Of a stretch of 64,000 nucleotides of DNA, positions 44,801 to 53,035 are shown piece after piece; the stretch's first letter is position 1; each line of letters starts with the position of its first letter. Made by a program: the position numbers and the translations under genes. The stretch lies in contig NZ_CP042906.1 of NCBI RefSeq assembly GCF_008728855.1, positions 5,237,001 through 5,301,000 on the forward strand, given 5' to 3'. Origin of the DNA: Hypericibacter terrae (GTDB lineage: Bacteria; Pseudomonadota; Alphaproteobacteria; Dongiales; Dongiaceae). The notes under the pieces were generated by a model, which was given only the letters and a program-made list of their open reading frames with translations, was not told where the DNA came from and did no database searches.

Positions 44801-45320
44801 CCTTGCCGGCCTCGGTCAGCGTGGCCCAGGCGGCATAGCGCGCGGCCTTCTCGAGCTTCCCGGCATTCGCCGCCTCGTCGGCCTGCCAGCCTTGCACCGC
44901 GTTGGCGAAGGCGAGCTCGTCGAAGGGCGAGATCGCGAGGCCCAGCTCCGTCAGCAGCGCGTCGGCGTCGAGGCTCGCCAGCTCTTCCGGCTTGGCGCCC
45001 TTGAGCGCGCGGCGCTGAACGAACAAGCGCTTGCAGGTGAAGAGCGGCGCCAGCTTGTTGTGGCGCGCGGCCAAGGCTCGAACCTCGGCCTCGATACCGA
45101 AGAGCTTGGCCAGGAAGTCTTCCAGATGCGGCGCCACCGCCAGCAGCAACTCGGACTCCGCCTTGGCGACGACCGAGGCCGGCGCCGCGCGCCCCGCCTC
45201 GAGCTGCGCGCGCAAATCGGCGTCGAGGCTTTCCAGGAAAAGCCGGTCGATCCGGGCCAGCCCTTCCGGGCGATAGAGATCCTCGAAGCCGAGGTCGTGA
45301 GCGAGGCGGAGGTCGGTCAT
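41859..45320 (-). CDS. Large flavin/Fe-S pyridine-nucleotide oxidoreductase (GltD-like core + PyrK/ferredoxin-reductase-like C-terminus)
   Basis: An 1153-residue multidomain redox protein. The N-terminal ~330 residues include an all-helical part, then Cys-rich segments (NYCIFCHNQGKDSCSKG, GHRICNDCMKACIYQKQ) like the Fe-S domain of glutamate synthase small subunits. Next is a GltD-type FAD/NAD core (KVLVAGLGPAGFTLSHHLM, VVVIGGGLTAIDTATEAL). The C-terminal ~300 residues resemble PyrK/ferredoxin-NADP reductase (YRLQNYEAN, LLVGGGLGNAVLFSIGRAL) and end with a Cys cluster in CMMKEICAQCLQTHI and VFTCFNQDQP. It is not glutamate synthase: no amidotransferase. It could pass electrons from NAD(P)H to a low-potential acceptor such as the RACo-like activator. 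The start at 45320 is where conserved sequence begins. Confidence 0.75.
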   Translation of the reverse strand: MTDLRLAHDLGFEDLYRPEGLARIDRLFLESLDADLRAQLEAGRAAPASVVAKAESELLLAVAPHLEDFLAKLFGIEAEVRALAARHNKLAPLFTCKRLFVQRRALKGAKPEELASLDADALLTELGLAISPFDELAFANAVQGWQADEAANAGKLEKAARYAAWATLTEAGKARHRKGVLFKQPRKLDHLNLVPLHVAEHHPAHALELGAAGHHRHREGFALTDKGTDLTGALDQANYCIFCHNQGKDSCSKGLKEKDGTFKKSPFSVTLAGCPLEEKISEMHTLKADGVALGALAMAVTDNPMIAGTGHRICNDCMKACIYQKQEPVDIPQVETRTLKDVLDLPWGFEIYSLMTRWNPLNLRVPVAKPPSGRKVLVAGLGPAGFTLSHHLMNQGHLVVAVDGLKIEPLPAEISGVDAKGARVPFKPVRDVTTLYESLDARVMAGFGGVAEYGITVRWDKNFLKLIRLLLERRANFAMHGGVRFGGTVTLDQAFEMGFDHVALALGAGKPTILDMPNGLAPGVRQASDFLMALQLTGAARAESIANLQIRLPVVVIGGGLTAIDTATEALAYYPVQVEKFLQRYETLAAERGEAEVRRAWLPREAETADEFIAHGRAIRAEREAAKREGRQPNLTRLIDGWGGVTLAYRRRLIDSPSYTLNHEEVEKALEEGIRFGENLSPSEIVVDANGLTQAIRFKRGEGDEVELPARAVLVAAGTKPNTVLAREDHDNFGVDGSYFQAVDEEGAPARPERLAKPSAVRVLQQLRPDGRAVSFFGDLHPSFAGNVVKAMASAKQGWPVVDAMLAKLPAAKAGDEAKFLAAINRRLRAVVHTVNRLTPTIIEVVVAAPQAAGNFEPGEFYRLQNYEANAYRVDGTLLAMEGIALTGAWVDKENGLVGLIALEMGGSSDLCMMMKPGEPVILMGPTGHPTETPADETVLLVGGGLGNAVLFSIGRALRAVGSRVLYFAGYKKLIDRYKIDDIKAAADVVVWCSDEAPGFEPDRPQDRAFVGNIVAAMTAYGEGKLGEPSIHLRDVDRIIAIGSDGMMAAVGRARHTVLKPFLKPSHHAVASINSPMQCMMKEICAQCLQTHIDPSTGDRYAVFTCFNQDQPIDQVDFKGLRERLTQNGTQEKLTALWIDRCLKRLSLRAAAE

Positions 45321-45396
45321 CGTCTGTCGCAAATCCGTATTCGAAAACTCAACGCCCCCTCCCCTGGCGGGAGGAGGTAGGGGAGGGGTGGACGGC

Positions 45397-46299
45397 TCAG
45401 GGGCCGATGCCGCGCTTCTGCGCCTGGAGGCTGAGATAGAGCCAGGCCACGGTGGCGCCGGCCAGTGCCGTGATCTCGGCGACGTCATAGGGCGGCGAGA
45501 CTTCGACGATATCCATGCCGATGAAATCCACCGGCGCCAGGCGCATGAGGATCGCACGAACTTCGAGCGTGGTGAGGCCGCCGATCTCGGGCGTGCCGGT
45601 GCCGGGCGCCTGGCTCGGATCGATGCCGTCGATGTCGAAGGTCAGATAGCTCTTGCCCTTGCCGGTCCGCTCGATGATCGCCTCGGCGACATGGGCAGGA
45701 CCCATCTCATGGGCTTCTTCGGCGGAGATGATCCGCACGCCCTTGCCGATGGTCCAGTCATAGACATCGCGGCCGAGCGGCGAGCGGATGCCGATCTGGA
45801 TCATGCGCGTGGGATCGACGATGCCCTCGTTGATCGCGTGAAAGAAGCAGGAGCCGTGGCCATAGGCCTGCCCGAACGTGTCGGGCCAAGTGTCGACATG
45901 CGCGTCGAAATGCACCAGCCCCAGCGGCCCGCCATGGCGCTTCGAGGCGGCCCGCAGCAGCGGCAGCGCGATGGCGTGGTCGCCGCCGAGCGCGATCAGG
46001 TGGCCGATCTTCGCCGCCTGCGCCTCGATCAGCGCCAGGCTCTTCTCGGTATCGCCGAGCGCGATATCGAAGTCGCCGATATCGGCGATGTCGAGCTTCT
46101 GCGGATTCTGCCAATTGCCGGTATTGGCCCCGTCGACCAGCATGCGGCTGATGGCGCGGATCGCCATCGGGCCGAAGCGCGCGCCGGCGCGATGCGAGGT
46201 GCCGATATCGAACGGAATCCCGGCGACCACATAGTCGGCGGTCGGGGACTCGTTGGCGACCCCGAGAAAACTCGGGCGCGTGGAGAAGGTCGGCTTCAT
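45397..46299 (-). CDS. Agmatinase/guanidinobutyrase-family ureohydrolase
   Basis: A 300-residue Mn-dependent ureohydrolase. All metal ligands are visible: LGGDHAIALP, VHFDAHVDTW and LTFDIDGIDPSQAPGTGTPE. Members cleave guanidino compounds (agmatine, guanidinobutyrate, guanidinopropionate) to urea and an amine, or act on formiminoglutamate in the hut pathway (HutG). Proximity to hutH makes HutG worth considering, but the SpeB-like sequence favours a guanidino substrate. The start at 46299 is taken at MKPTFSTRPSFLGV; upstream codons are not conserved. It is 77 bp upstream of the flavoprotein gene, with a C-run/G-run hairpin between. Confidence 0.85.
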   Translation of the reverse strand: MKPTFSTRPSFLGVANESPTADYVVAGIPFDIGTSHRAGARFGPMAIRAISRMLVDGANTGNWQNPQKLDIADIGDFDIALGDTEKSLALIEAQAAKIGHLIALGGDHAIALPLLRAASKRHGGPLGLVHFDAHVDTWPDTFGQAYGHGSCFFHAINEGIVDPTRMIQIGIRSPLGRDVYDWTIGKGVRIISAEEAHEMGPAHVAEAIIERTGKGKSYLTFDIDGIDPSQAPGTGTPEIGGLTTLEVRAILMRLAPVDFIGMDIVEVSPPYDVAEITALAGATVAWLYLSLQAQKRGIGP

Positions 46300-46483
46300 C
46301 TCATTCGGGACCTGATGCGACACCGCCGGCCGTCCTGGCCCAGGGTGCCTCGATGACCGGCGGCCCCGTTTTCTAGCGGAAACGGGCACGCCGTCAAAGG
46401 CCTATTTGGCCCCATATTTACTGTGGTTCCTGAATATTTACGCAGTTTCTATGAGATAAAGACAGTGGGCGCAGGAATCCAGG

Positions 46484-48007
46484 CTAGAACAGGCTGAATC
46501 CCGAGGCCTCGCGGAAAGCGCCCCGCTCGATCAGCCCCTTCACCGCCTCGATGTCGGGCGCCATGGCCCGGTCCTGGTCCCAGAAGGCGGCCTTCTTCCG
46601 GATCGCGGCCATGACCGGCTCCAGCGTCGGGCTGGTCTTGAGCGGCCGGCGCAGCTCGACGCCCTGCGCTGCCGCCAGGAGCTCGATCGCGACGATCGCG
46701 GTCACATTGTCGGCGATGTCGTGGAGGCGGCGGGCGCCCCAGGTCGCCATGCTGACATGGTCCTCCTGGTTGGCCGAGGTCGGCAGGCTGTCGACCGAGG
46801 CCGGATGCGACAGTCCCTTGTTCTCGCTCGCCAGCGCCGCCGCGGTGACATGGGCGATCATGAAGCCCGAATTGAGGCCCGGTTCCGGCACCAGGAAGGC
46901 CGGCAGCCCGCTCATCCGCGAATCCGTCAGCAGCGCGATGCGCCGCTCCGCGATCGAGCCGATTTCCGAGAGTGCGATCGCCGCCGCGTCGGCCGCCATT
47001 GCCACCGGCTCGGCGTGGAAATTGCCGCCCGAGAGGATCTCGCCCTTGTCGGCGAAGACCAGCGGATTGTCGGAGACCGCATTCATCTCGCGCTCGACCA
47101 CGCCGGCCGCGAAGCGAAGCATGTCGAGAGCGGCCCCCATCACCTGCGGCTGGCAGCGCAGGCTGTAGGGATCCTGCACCCGGTCGCAATCGATGTGCGA
47201 CTGGCGGATCTCGCTGCTGGAAAGGATGGTGCGATAGAGCTTCGCCACCTCGATCTGGCCAAGCTGGCCGCGCACCGCCTGGATGCGCGGATCGAAGGGT
47301 ACATCGCTGCCGGCCGCGGCATCGACACAGAGCGAGCCCGAGACCAGCGCCGCCTGGAACAGGCGCTCGGCGTCCAGCAAGGCGGCAGCGGCCAGCGCAG
47401 TCGACACCTGCGTGCCGTTCAGCAGCGCCAGCCCTTCCTTGGCCTCGAGCGCCAGGGGCTTCAACGCCAGCGCCGCGAGCGCCGCCTCGGCCGGCATGAC
47501 CTCGCCGGCCAGCTTGATCTCGCCCTGACCGATCATCGCGGCCGTCATATGGGCCAGCGGCGCCAGATCGCCCGAGGCGCCGACCGAACCCTTGGCGGGA
47601 ATGACCGGCAGCGCCTCCGCCCCATAGAGCGTGAGCAGCATCTCGATCGCCTCGCGTCGAACGCCCGAATGGCCGCGCGCAAGACCATTCGCCTTCAGCA
47701 GCAGGACCAGCCGCACCACCCGATCCGACAGCGCAGGACCTGTTCCCGCGGCGTGGCTCAGCACCAGCCGGCGCTGCAGCTCGGCCAGCTCCGCATCGGC
47801 GATGCGCGTGCGCGCCAGGCTGCCGAAGCCGGTGTTGACGCCATAGACGGTGCGATTCTCGCGGATGACGGCGCGCACGGTCTCGACCGAAGCGTCGATC
47901 GCCTGGTGCGCCGCCGGATCCAGCGCCACCGCGACGCCGCCCGCTTCCAAGCGCCGGAGATCGGCGAGGGTCAGATGGCCGGCGCGGAGCGTGAAGGTCG
48001 GGGGCAT
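46484..48007 (-). CDS. hutH: Histidine ammonia-lyase
   Basis: A 507-residue HutH, which removes ammonia from histidine to give urocanate. The MIO prosthetic group forms from Ala-Ser-Gly in KGSVGASGDLAPLAHM. VYGVNTGFGSLA and GTQVSTALAAAALL are also standard, and SLRCQPQVMGAALD and NPLVFADKGEILSGGNFHAEP are diagnostic. Length is normal. Usual partners hutU, hutI and hutG/F are not in the window, except perhaps the ureohydrolase just downstream. A corrinoid-protein gene is divergent on the other side. Confidence 0.94.
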   Translation of the reverse strand: MPPTFTLRAGHLTLADLRRLEAGGVAVALDPAAHQAIDASVETVRAVIRENRTVYGVNTGFGSLARTRIADAELAELQRRLVLSHAAGTGPALSDRVVRLVLLLKANGLARGHSGVRREAIEMLLTLYGAEALPVIPAKGSVGASGDLAPLAHMTAAMIGQGEIKLAGEVMPAEAALAALALKPLALEAKEGLALLNGTQVSTALAAAALLDAERLFQAALVSGSLCVDAAAGSDVPFDPRIQAVRGQLGQIEVAKLYRTILSSSEIRQSHIDCDRVQDPYSLRCQPQVMGAALDMLRFAAGVVEREMNAVSDNPLVFADKGEILSGGNFHAEPVAMAADAAAIALSEIGSIAERRIALLTDSRMSGLPAFLVPEPGLNSGFMIAHVTAAALASENKGLSHPASVDSLPTSANQEDHVSMATWGARRLHDIADNVTAIVAIELLAAAQGVELRRPLKTSPTLEPVMAAIRKKAAFWDQDRAMAPDIEAVKGLIERGAFREASGFSLF

Positions 48008-48334
48008 GAGGATTGATCCTGCGGATGACGGGCGGAAGGCCCTAGAGCCGGTTCGAGCGGGTTCGCCCCGAGTGATATCACCGCCCAGGGCGCCCGCCCA
48101 TAGAACTGCGACAGGGTGTTGCGACAGACCGACATTGAGCCGTGCTAGGGTGCCGCCGCCCTCTAGGGGACGCGACGATTCACAGGCCTGTCGCCGACCC
48201 GCCATTTGATGTCGCCCCGGTAGGGGTGTTCCGACCCTTCTTGACTAGTCTCCTGGCCTGGAAAACTCTGCGGCTGCCGGTCCTTAAGCCACTTTCGGCC
48301 GGCCGCATCAAACGCACCCTTCGGGAGCATGAAC
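48008..48334. other. Divergent regulatory region between hutH and the corrinoid-protein gene
   Basis: About 325 bases without a gene. TTGACT at 48241-48246 is a candidate -35 for the corrinoid gene, but no good -10 follows at the right distance. The ribosome site GGGAG (48323-48327) precedes two in-frame ATGs. No cobalamin riboswitch is evident: a lone GCCACT (48291) is present but the B12 box and conserved helices are not. Confidence 0.45.
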
Positions 48335-49042
<708 letters not shown>

Positions 49043-49067
49043 CGAACCGTCGACTGAGGCTTGAATG

Positions 49068-49098
49068 AAAACGCGGCCCCGAAACGGGCCGCGTTTTT
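49068..49098 (+). terminator. Rho-independent terminator after the corrinoid-protein gene
   Basis: Stem AAAACGCGGCCC (49068-49079) pairs with GGGCCGCGTTTT (49086-49097) around loop CGAAAC, followed by T. It has a run of five T bases at its end (49094-49098). It lies 26 bases after the stop codon. It should end the corrinoid transcript and could also act on the converging glxA transcript. Confidence 0.88.
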
Positions 49099-49344
49099 GT
49101 TTGGGCTGAGATACCTTCTTCAAAGTCTTTCCTCTCCCCCTTGGGGAGAGGATAAAGGTGAGGGGGTTCTCGATAACGGACGCGATGTTGCAAACACCAT
49201 CGCCCCTTTCTGCACCAGCCCCTCGCCCAGCTCTGGGTAAGTCTCCGCTCCGACTAACCCTGCGCGTCCCTCACCCGCGCGGGCTTCGCCCACATACCTT
49301 TTTTGGCTTGCCGGCGTAGCCGGCCCGGGGGGCGAGGAAAGCAC
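49099..49344. repeat. Convergent spacer with C-run/G-run repeat hairpin
   Basis: Contains CCTCTCCCC/GGGGAGAGG (49131-49139 and 49143-49151), the same repeat type as at 35811 and 45353, then a run of low-complexity sequence ending in a GCCGGC-GTA-GCCGGC palindrome (about 49311-49325). No gene seen. Confidence 0.5.
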
Positions 49345-50316
49345 TCACGCCCTTTCGCTCCCGCGCTCGTCGCGCGGCGTCTTGCCGAACTGCTCGCGAT
49401 AGCATTTCGAGAAATGCGAGGCGGAGACGAAGCCCGCCGCCAGCGCCACGTCGAGCACCGACATGTCGGTCTGAAGCAGCAGGAGGCGCGCATGCTTGAG
49501 GCGCAGGTCGAGGTAATAGCGCGTCGGCGTGCGGCCCAGATATTTCCGGAACAGACGCTCGAGCTGGCGGCCGGAGAGCTTCACCCCGCGCGCGAGCTCG
49601 GCGCAGGAGACCGGCTCCTCCAGCGTTTCCTCCATGCGCTTGACCACGGCGAGGAGCTTGGGATGGCGCACGCCGAGGCGCGCGGGCAGCGCCATGCGCT
49701 GGCGGTCATGGCGGTCGCGAATGCGGTCATGGAGGAACTGCTCGGAGACCGCGGTCGCAAGCTCGGGCCCATGCTGCCGGCCGATCAGCTGCAGCATCAG
49801 ATCGAGCCCGGCGATGCCGCCCGAGCAGGTGAAGCGGTCGCGATCGATCTCGAACAGCTCCGAGGTCACCTCGAGCTCGGGAAAGGCTTCGGTGAAACCC
49901 GAGAGATTTTCCCAATGAAGCGTGCAGCGGTAACCGTCGAGCAGGCCGGCGCGCGCCAGCACATAGGGCCCGAGCGAGATCGCGCCGATCTCGATCGGCC
50001 GGCGCGCCATGCGGCGCAGCCAGGCGAAGACGGCACGGTCCTCATAAAGATGCGCGTCGATCCCCGCACAGACCACCAGCGCGTCCAGCGCCGGCGCTTG
50101 CTCGATCCCGGCCTCGGGCACCACCGGAATGCCGTTCGAGGCCAGCACCGGCGCCCCATCCTTGCTGAGGATGTGCCAGCTATAGAGCGCGCGGCCGGAG
50201 AGGCGATTGGCGCTGCGCAAGGGCTCGAGCGCCGAAGCGAAACTCAGCATCGCGAATTGCGGCACCAGGAAGAATCCCACCCGCTCCGGCAGGCTCGCAG
50301 GCTTGCGATGAAACAT
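49345..50316 (-). CDS. GlxA-family AraC-type regulator (GbdR-like)
   Basis: A 323-residue regulator with an N-terminal DJ-1/PfpI-like domain (VGFFLVPQFAMLSFASALEP, DALVVCAGID) and a C-terminal AraC HTH pair (CAELARGVKLSGRQLERLF and SVLDVALAAGFVSASHFSKC, then REQFGKTP). This is the GlxA/ArgR/CdhR/GbdR group. In Pseudomonas, GbdR responds to glycine betaine and dimethylglycine and CdhR to carnitine; ArgR responds to arginine. The context (corrinoid, C1, ureohydrolase genes) suits a methylated amine or amino acid signal. It is convergent with the corrinoid gene. Confidence 0.88.
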   Translation of the reverse strand: MFHRKPASLPERVGFFLVPQFAMLSFASALEPLRSANRLSGRALYSWHILSKDGAPVLASNGIPVVPEAGIEQAPALDALVVCAGIDAHLYEDRAVFAWLRRMARRPIEIGAISLGPYVLARAGLLDGYRCTLHWENLSGFTEAFPELEVTSELFEIDRDRFTCSGGIAGLDLMLQLIGRQHGPELATAVSEQFLHDRIRDRHDRQRMALPARLGVRHPKLLAVVKRMEETLEEPVSCAELARGVKLSGRQLERLFRKYLGRTPTRYYLDLRLKHARLLLLQTDMSVLDVALAAGFVSASHFSKCYREQFGKTPRDERGSERA

Positions 50317-50430
50317 GGAGACGGATTCCCCGGTCGGCGGACGGGGGTGAGACGCGAAATGAGCCCGGACGCCTATGTCGGAAAATTATAAAGGATGTCG
50401 GATTTTGGACAAGAGCCTAACCAGGGACAC

Positions 50431-50847
50431 TCAAGGTGGCGGCAGGACCGTGATCTCGCCCACCATGCGCTGCTTCTCATGATAGATGCAGAAATAGCGA
50501 TAGACGCCGGGCGTCGGGAACCGGAACAGGATGATATCGCCCGCTTTCACTTTGCCCGAATTGAAGGGGGCTACACCGTCCGGGCGCCGCGCATCCTGGG
50601 TGTAGAGCGCAAGCGCGGGATCGTTAGTGACCGAGTGGGGTACGAGCGAGATATTCCGCCATTCGACGGTCTGGCCGGCATAGATCGTCAGCGTCGAGGG
50701 CTTGTAGTTGTGGAAGCTCATATCGATGACGGCGTCGGCTTGCGAATCCGGCCGGCCGTGGGCGGGACCGAACAAGCCGCAACTGCTCGGTCCGCCCAAC
50801 AGGCAGATTGCGGCCAGAACTGCCGACAGCGCCAATCGTCTCACCAT
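50431..50847 (-). CDS. Exported cupredoxin (type I copper protein)
   Basis: A 138-residue periplasmic protein with a signal peptide (VRRLALSAVLAAICLLGGPS) that may end in a lipobox-like GPSSC. The cupredoxin fold is recognised by PSTLTIYAGQTVEWRNISLV, the first His ligand in PHSVT, and the Cys-His-Met group in RYFCIYHEKQRMVGEI. It resembles plastocyanin/amicyanin-like electron carriers. A blue-copper carrier could accept electrons from an amine dehydrogenase, but none is adjacent. Gene is monocistronic. Confidence 0.85.
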   Translation of the reverse strand: MVRRLALSAVLAAICLLGGPSSCGLFGPAHGRPDSQADAVIDMSFHNYKPSTLTIYAGQTVEWRNISLVPHSVTNDPALALYTQDARRPDGVAPFNSGKVKAGDIILFRFPTPGVYRYFCIYHEKQRMVGEITVLPPP

Positions 50848-51041
50848 TCGTGCCGCTCTCCTAGCCGGCGCTTCCCTGAGGCCGCAAATTTGGCCATGAG
50901 ATTACCTTGGCGAGCCTCGATCCGCCCATAGCATCCTTGCGTCTCTGATCGATGGTCGCGGGCGTCCGGTGGCGGTGGGATGCCCGCGCCGGCCCGATTC
51001 CGCTAAACTGGCTTCCTCTCTTGGCGAAAGCTCCAAAACTG

Positions 51042-51821
51042 ATGCTGAAAACCTTCGATCCCTTGGCCGCCCTGCCCGATCTGATCGCCGCCCTCCGGCA
51101 GGATGGTGCCGTTATCCTGCGCAATCAGGTCGCGCACGACCTGGCCGACGAGGTCGCGGCCGAGCTCCGGCCGCATTTCGATCGCATCGGCAAGGCGGCC
51201 CAAAGCGACTTCAACGGCTACAAGACCTTGCGCATCTCCAGCATCCTGAAGCGATCCCGCCGCTCGGCCGATCTCATCGGCCATGCGCGGATTCTCGAGA
51301 TCGCCGACGCCATTCTGCTGCCCCATTGTATCAACTACCGCATCGGCAGCTGCACCGGCATCGAGATCTGGCCGGGCGAAGCGCCGCAGCGGCTGCATCG
51401 CGACGACGGCATCTATCCGATCCGCATGCCCGGCGTCGAATGGCAGGTCAGCGTGAATTGGGCGCTCGACGAGTTCACCCTCGAGAATGGCGGCACGCAT
51501 GTGATCCCGGGCAGCCACAACTGGAAAGAGCCGCGCCTGCCGCTGGAATCGGACAGCGTGCAGGCGGTGATGCCGAAGGGGTCCGCCCTGGTCTATCTGG
51601 GCTCGGTCTGGCATGGCGGCGGCGCCAACCGGACCAACAAGGCACGCATGGGGCTGGTCAACACCTACAGCCTCGGCTGGCTGCGGCAGGAGGAGAACCA
51701 TTATCTGTCGATCCCGCGCGAGGTGGCCGATTCCTATCCCGAGAAGATCCGGCGGCTGATGGGTTACCAGGGTCATGGCCGCCTGCTGGGATGGTATCCG
51801 CATAATCCCGACGGCTACTGA
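51042..51821 (+). CDS. Phytanoyl-CoA dioxygenase (PhyH) family Fe(II)/2-oxoglutarate oxygenase
   Basis: A 259-residue non-haem iron oxygenase. The facial triad is seen as HxD in RLHRDDGIYP and the distal His in SVWHGGGANRT, with Arg nearby for 2-oxoglutarate. NGGTHVIPGSHNWKEPRLP is the usual PhyH segment preceding it. Relatives hydroxylate lipids, ectoine, mitomycin or halogenated compounds; substrate unknown. The start at MLKTFDPLAALPDLI has no clear ribosome site; an ATG at 50952 would add a Trp/Arg-rich tail. It lies 13 bp before rlmH and is the last gene of the accessory region. Confidence 0.8.
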   Translation: MLKTFDPLAALPDLIAALRQDGAVILRNQVAHDLADEVAAELRPHFDRIGKAAQSDFNGYKTLRISSILKRSRRSADLIGHARILEIADAILLPHCINYRIGSCTGIEIWPGEAPQRLHRDDGIYPIRMPGVEWQVSVNWALDEFTLENGGTHVIPGSHNWKEPRLPLESDSVQAVMPKGSALVYLGSVWHGGGANRTNKARMGLVNTYSLGWLRQEENHYLSIPREVADSYPEKIRRLMGYQGHGRLLGWYPHNPDGY

Positions 51822-51834
51822 GCCCTCGCCCGCG

Positions 51835-52302
51835 ATGCGAATCCTGATCGGTGCCGTTGGCCGCTGGAAGGCAGGACCGACGCGCGATCTCTACGAGGAC
51901 TATCGCCAACGCCTGACCTGGCCGGTCGAGCTCAAGGAGGTCGAGGAGAAACGCGCTCTGCCGGACGCGCAGCTCAGGGCCCGCGAGGCCGAGCTCCTGC
52001 TGGCGACCTTGCCTCGCGACCGCGCGGGGCTGGTCCTGGTGGCGCTCGACGAGAACGGCCAGAATCTGGGCAGCGAACCTTTCGCGCGGCGGATCGGCAA
52101 ATGGCGCGACGAAGGACGGAACCGGATCGCCTTCCTGATCGGGGGCGCCGCCGGCCACGGCGGCGCTGTGCTCGAGGCCGCGCAGTTCAAGCTGGCGCTC
52201 GGCGCCATGACCTGGCCCCATCTCATGGTGCGGGGCATGCTGATGGAGCAGCTTTACCGGGCCCAGCAGATCCTTGCCGGCCACCCCTATCACCGGCCCT
52301 AA
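51835..52302 (+). CDS. rlmH: 23S rRNA (pseudouridine1915-N3) methyltransferase RlmH
   Basis: A 155-residue SPOUT methyltransferase that modifies pseudouridine 1915 of 23S rRNA. It shows RILIGAVGRWKAGPTRDLYE, VALDENGQNLGSEPFAR, FLIGGAAGHGG (the knot SAM loop) and WPHLMVRGMLMEQLYRAQQI. Start 51835 lies just after the PhyH stop. In most alphaproteobacteria rlmH directly follows rsfS; here about 19 kb intervenes. Confidence 0.95.
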   Translation: MRILIGAVGRWKAGPTRDLYEDYRQRLTWPVELKEVEEKRALPDAQLRAREAELLLATLPRDRAGLVLVALDENGQNLGSEPFARRIGKWRDEGRNRIAFLIGGAAGHGGAVLEAAQFKLALGAMTWPHLMVRGMLMEQLYRAQQILAGHPYHRP

Positions 52303-52362
52303 AAACTCCGTAATTTGCTGGCTCGATCGCGCCTTCAGGGGTACACCCACAGGGGATTGCCG

Positions 52363-52992
52363 ATGGCCGTGAACCCGGATCTGGACACCGCGCCGCGCCG
52401 GCGGAGCCCCTGGCATGCGGCGCGCTGGCTGGGGATCGGCCTGGCGCTGCTGCTGGCCGGCTGCCTGGTCGATTCCAAGAACCCGATCGCGCCGCCCGGC
52501 CCCGACGGCATCGACCCCGAAATCCTGGGCACCTGGGGCGCCACCGGCGACGACGGCCCGATCTTCGTCCATGTGTTTCAACCCAAGGACGGCGTGCCGG
52601 GCGGGGTTGAAGTGATCGCGGTCGGCTTCGAGAAGGACAAGAGCGGCTCGGTCGACCGCTACTGCGGCCATCTCAGCCGGGTCCAGAAGCATCATTTCAT
52701 CAACCTGGTGGGTCCGGTCGAGGACTGCGCCAAGATCGCGGGGCAACCCTATTTCTTCGTCGCCTACGACATCTCGCTCGACGGCGTGCTGACGGTGAAT
52801 CTGATGCGCGAGGAAACGGTCAAAAAGGCGATCGAGAGCGGAAAACTGGCGGGCGAAAAGGATGCCACCGGCGCGGCGACGGCCCATATAACGGCAGAGT
52901 CCGATGCGATCCGCGCCTTTCTCCTGGGCGACACGGGAGATCTGTGGGATCGGACCCTGACCCTGCGCCGGGTCAAGGCGCCCGGGCAGTGA
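52363..52992 (+). CDS. Hypothetical lipoprotein
   Basis: A 209-residue protein with a membrane-type signal and lipobox LLLAGC after an unusually long N-terminal part (about 20 polar residues before the hydrophobic core). The mature part (EILGTWGATGDDGPIFVHVF) looks like a small beta domain with conserved Cys and acidic residues. I do not recognise a family. AGGGGA sits six bases before the ATG. It lies between rlmH and gpmI and is co-directional with the cell-envelope genes that follow. Confidence 0.65.
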   Translation: MAVNPDLDTAPRRRSPWHAARWLGIGLALLLAGCLVDSKNPIAPPGPDGIDPEILGTWGATGDDGPIFVHVFQPKDGVPGGVEVIAVGFEKDKSGSVDRYCGHLSRVQKHHFINLVGPVEDCAKIAGQPYFFVAYDISLDGVLTVNLMREETVKKAIESGKLAGEKDATGAATAHITAESDAIRAFLLGDTGDLWDRTLTLRRVKAPGQ

Positions 52993-53035
52993 GAGGCGCA
53001 ATGCCGACGTTCGAGAAGGACAGATTTCTCCAGCA

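Noticed and set aside
41859-45320. Glutamate synthase as the product.
   Set aside because: Only the small-subunit-like flavin core is present; the glutaminase and FMN synthase domains are missing and the termini are unrelated.
48200-48334. Possible cobalamin riboswitch before the corrinoid-protein gene.
   Set aside because: Only a lone GCCACT is seen; the B12 box and supporting helices are missing.
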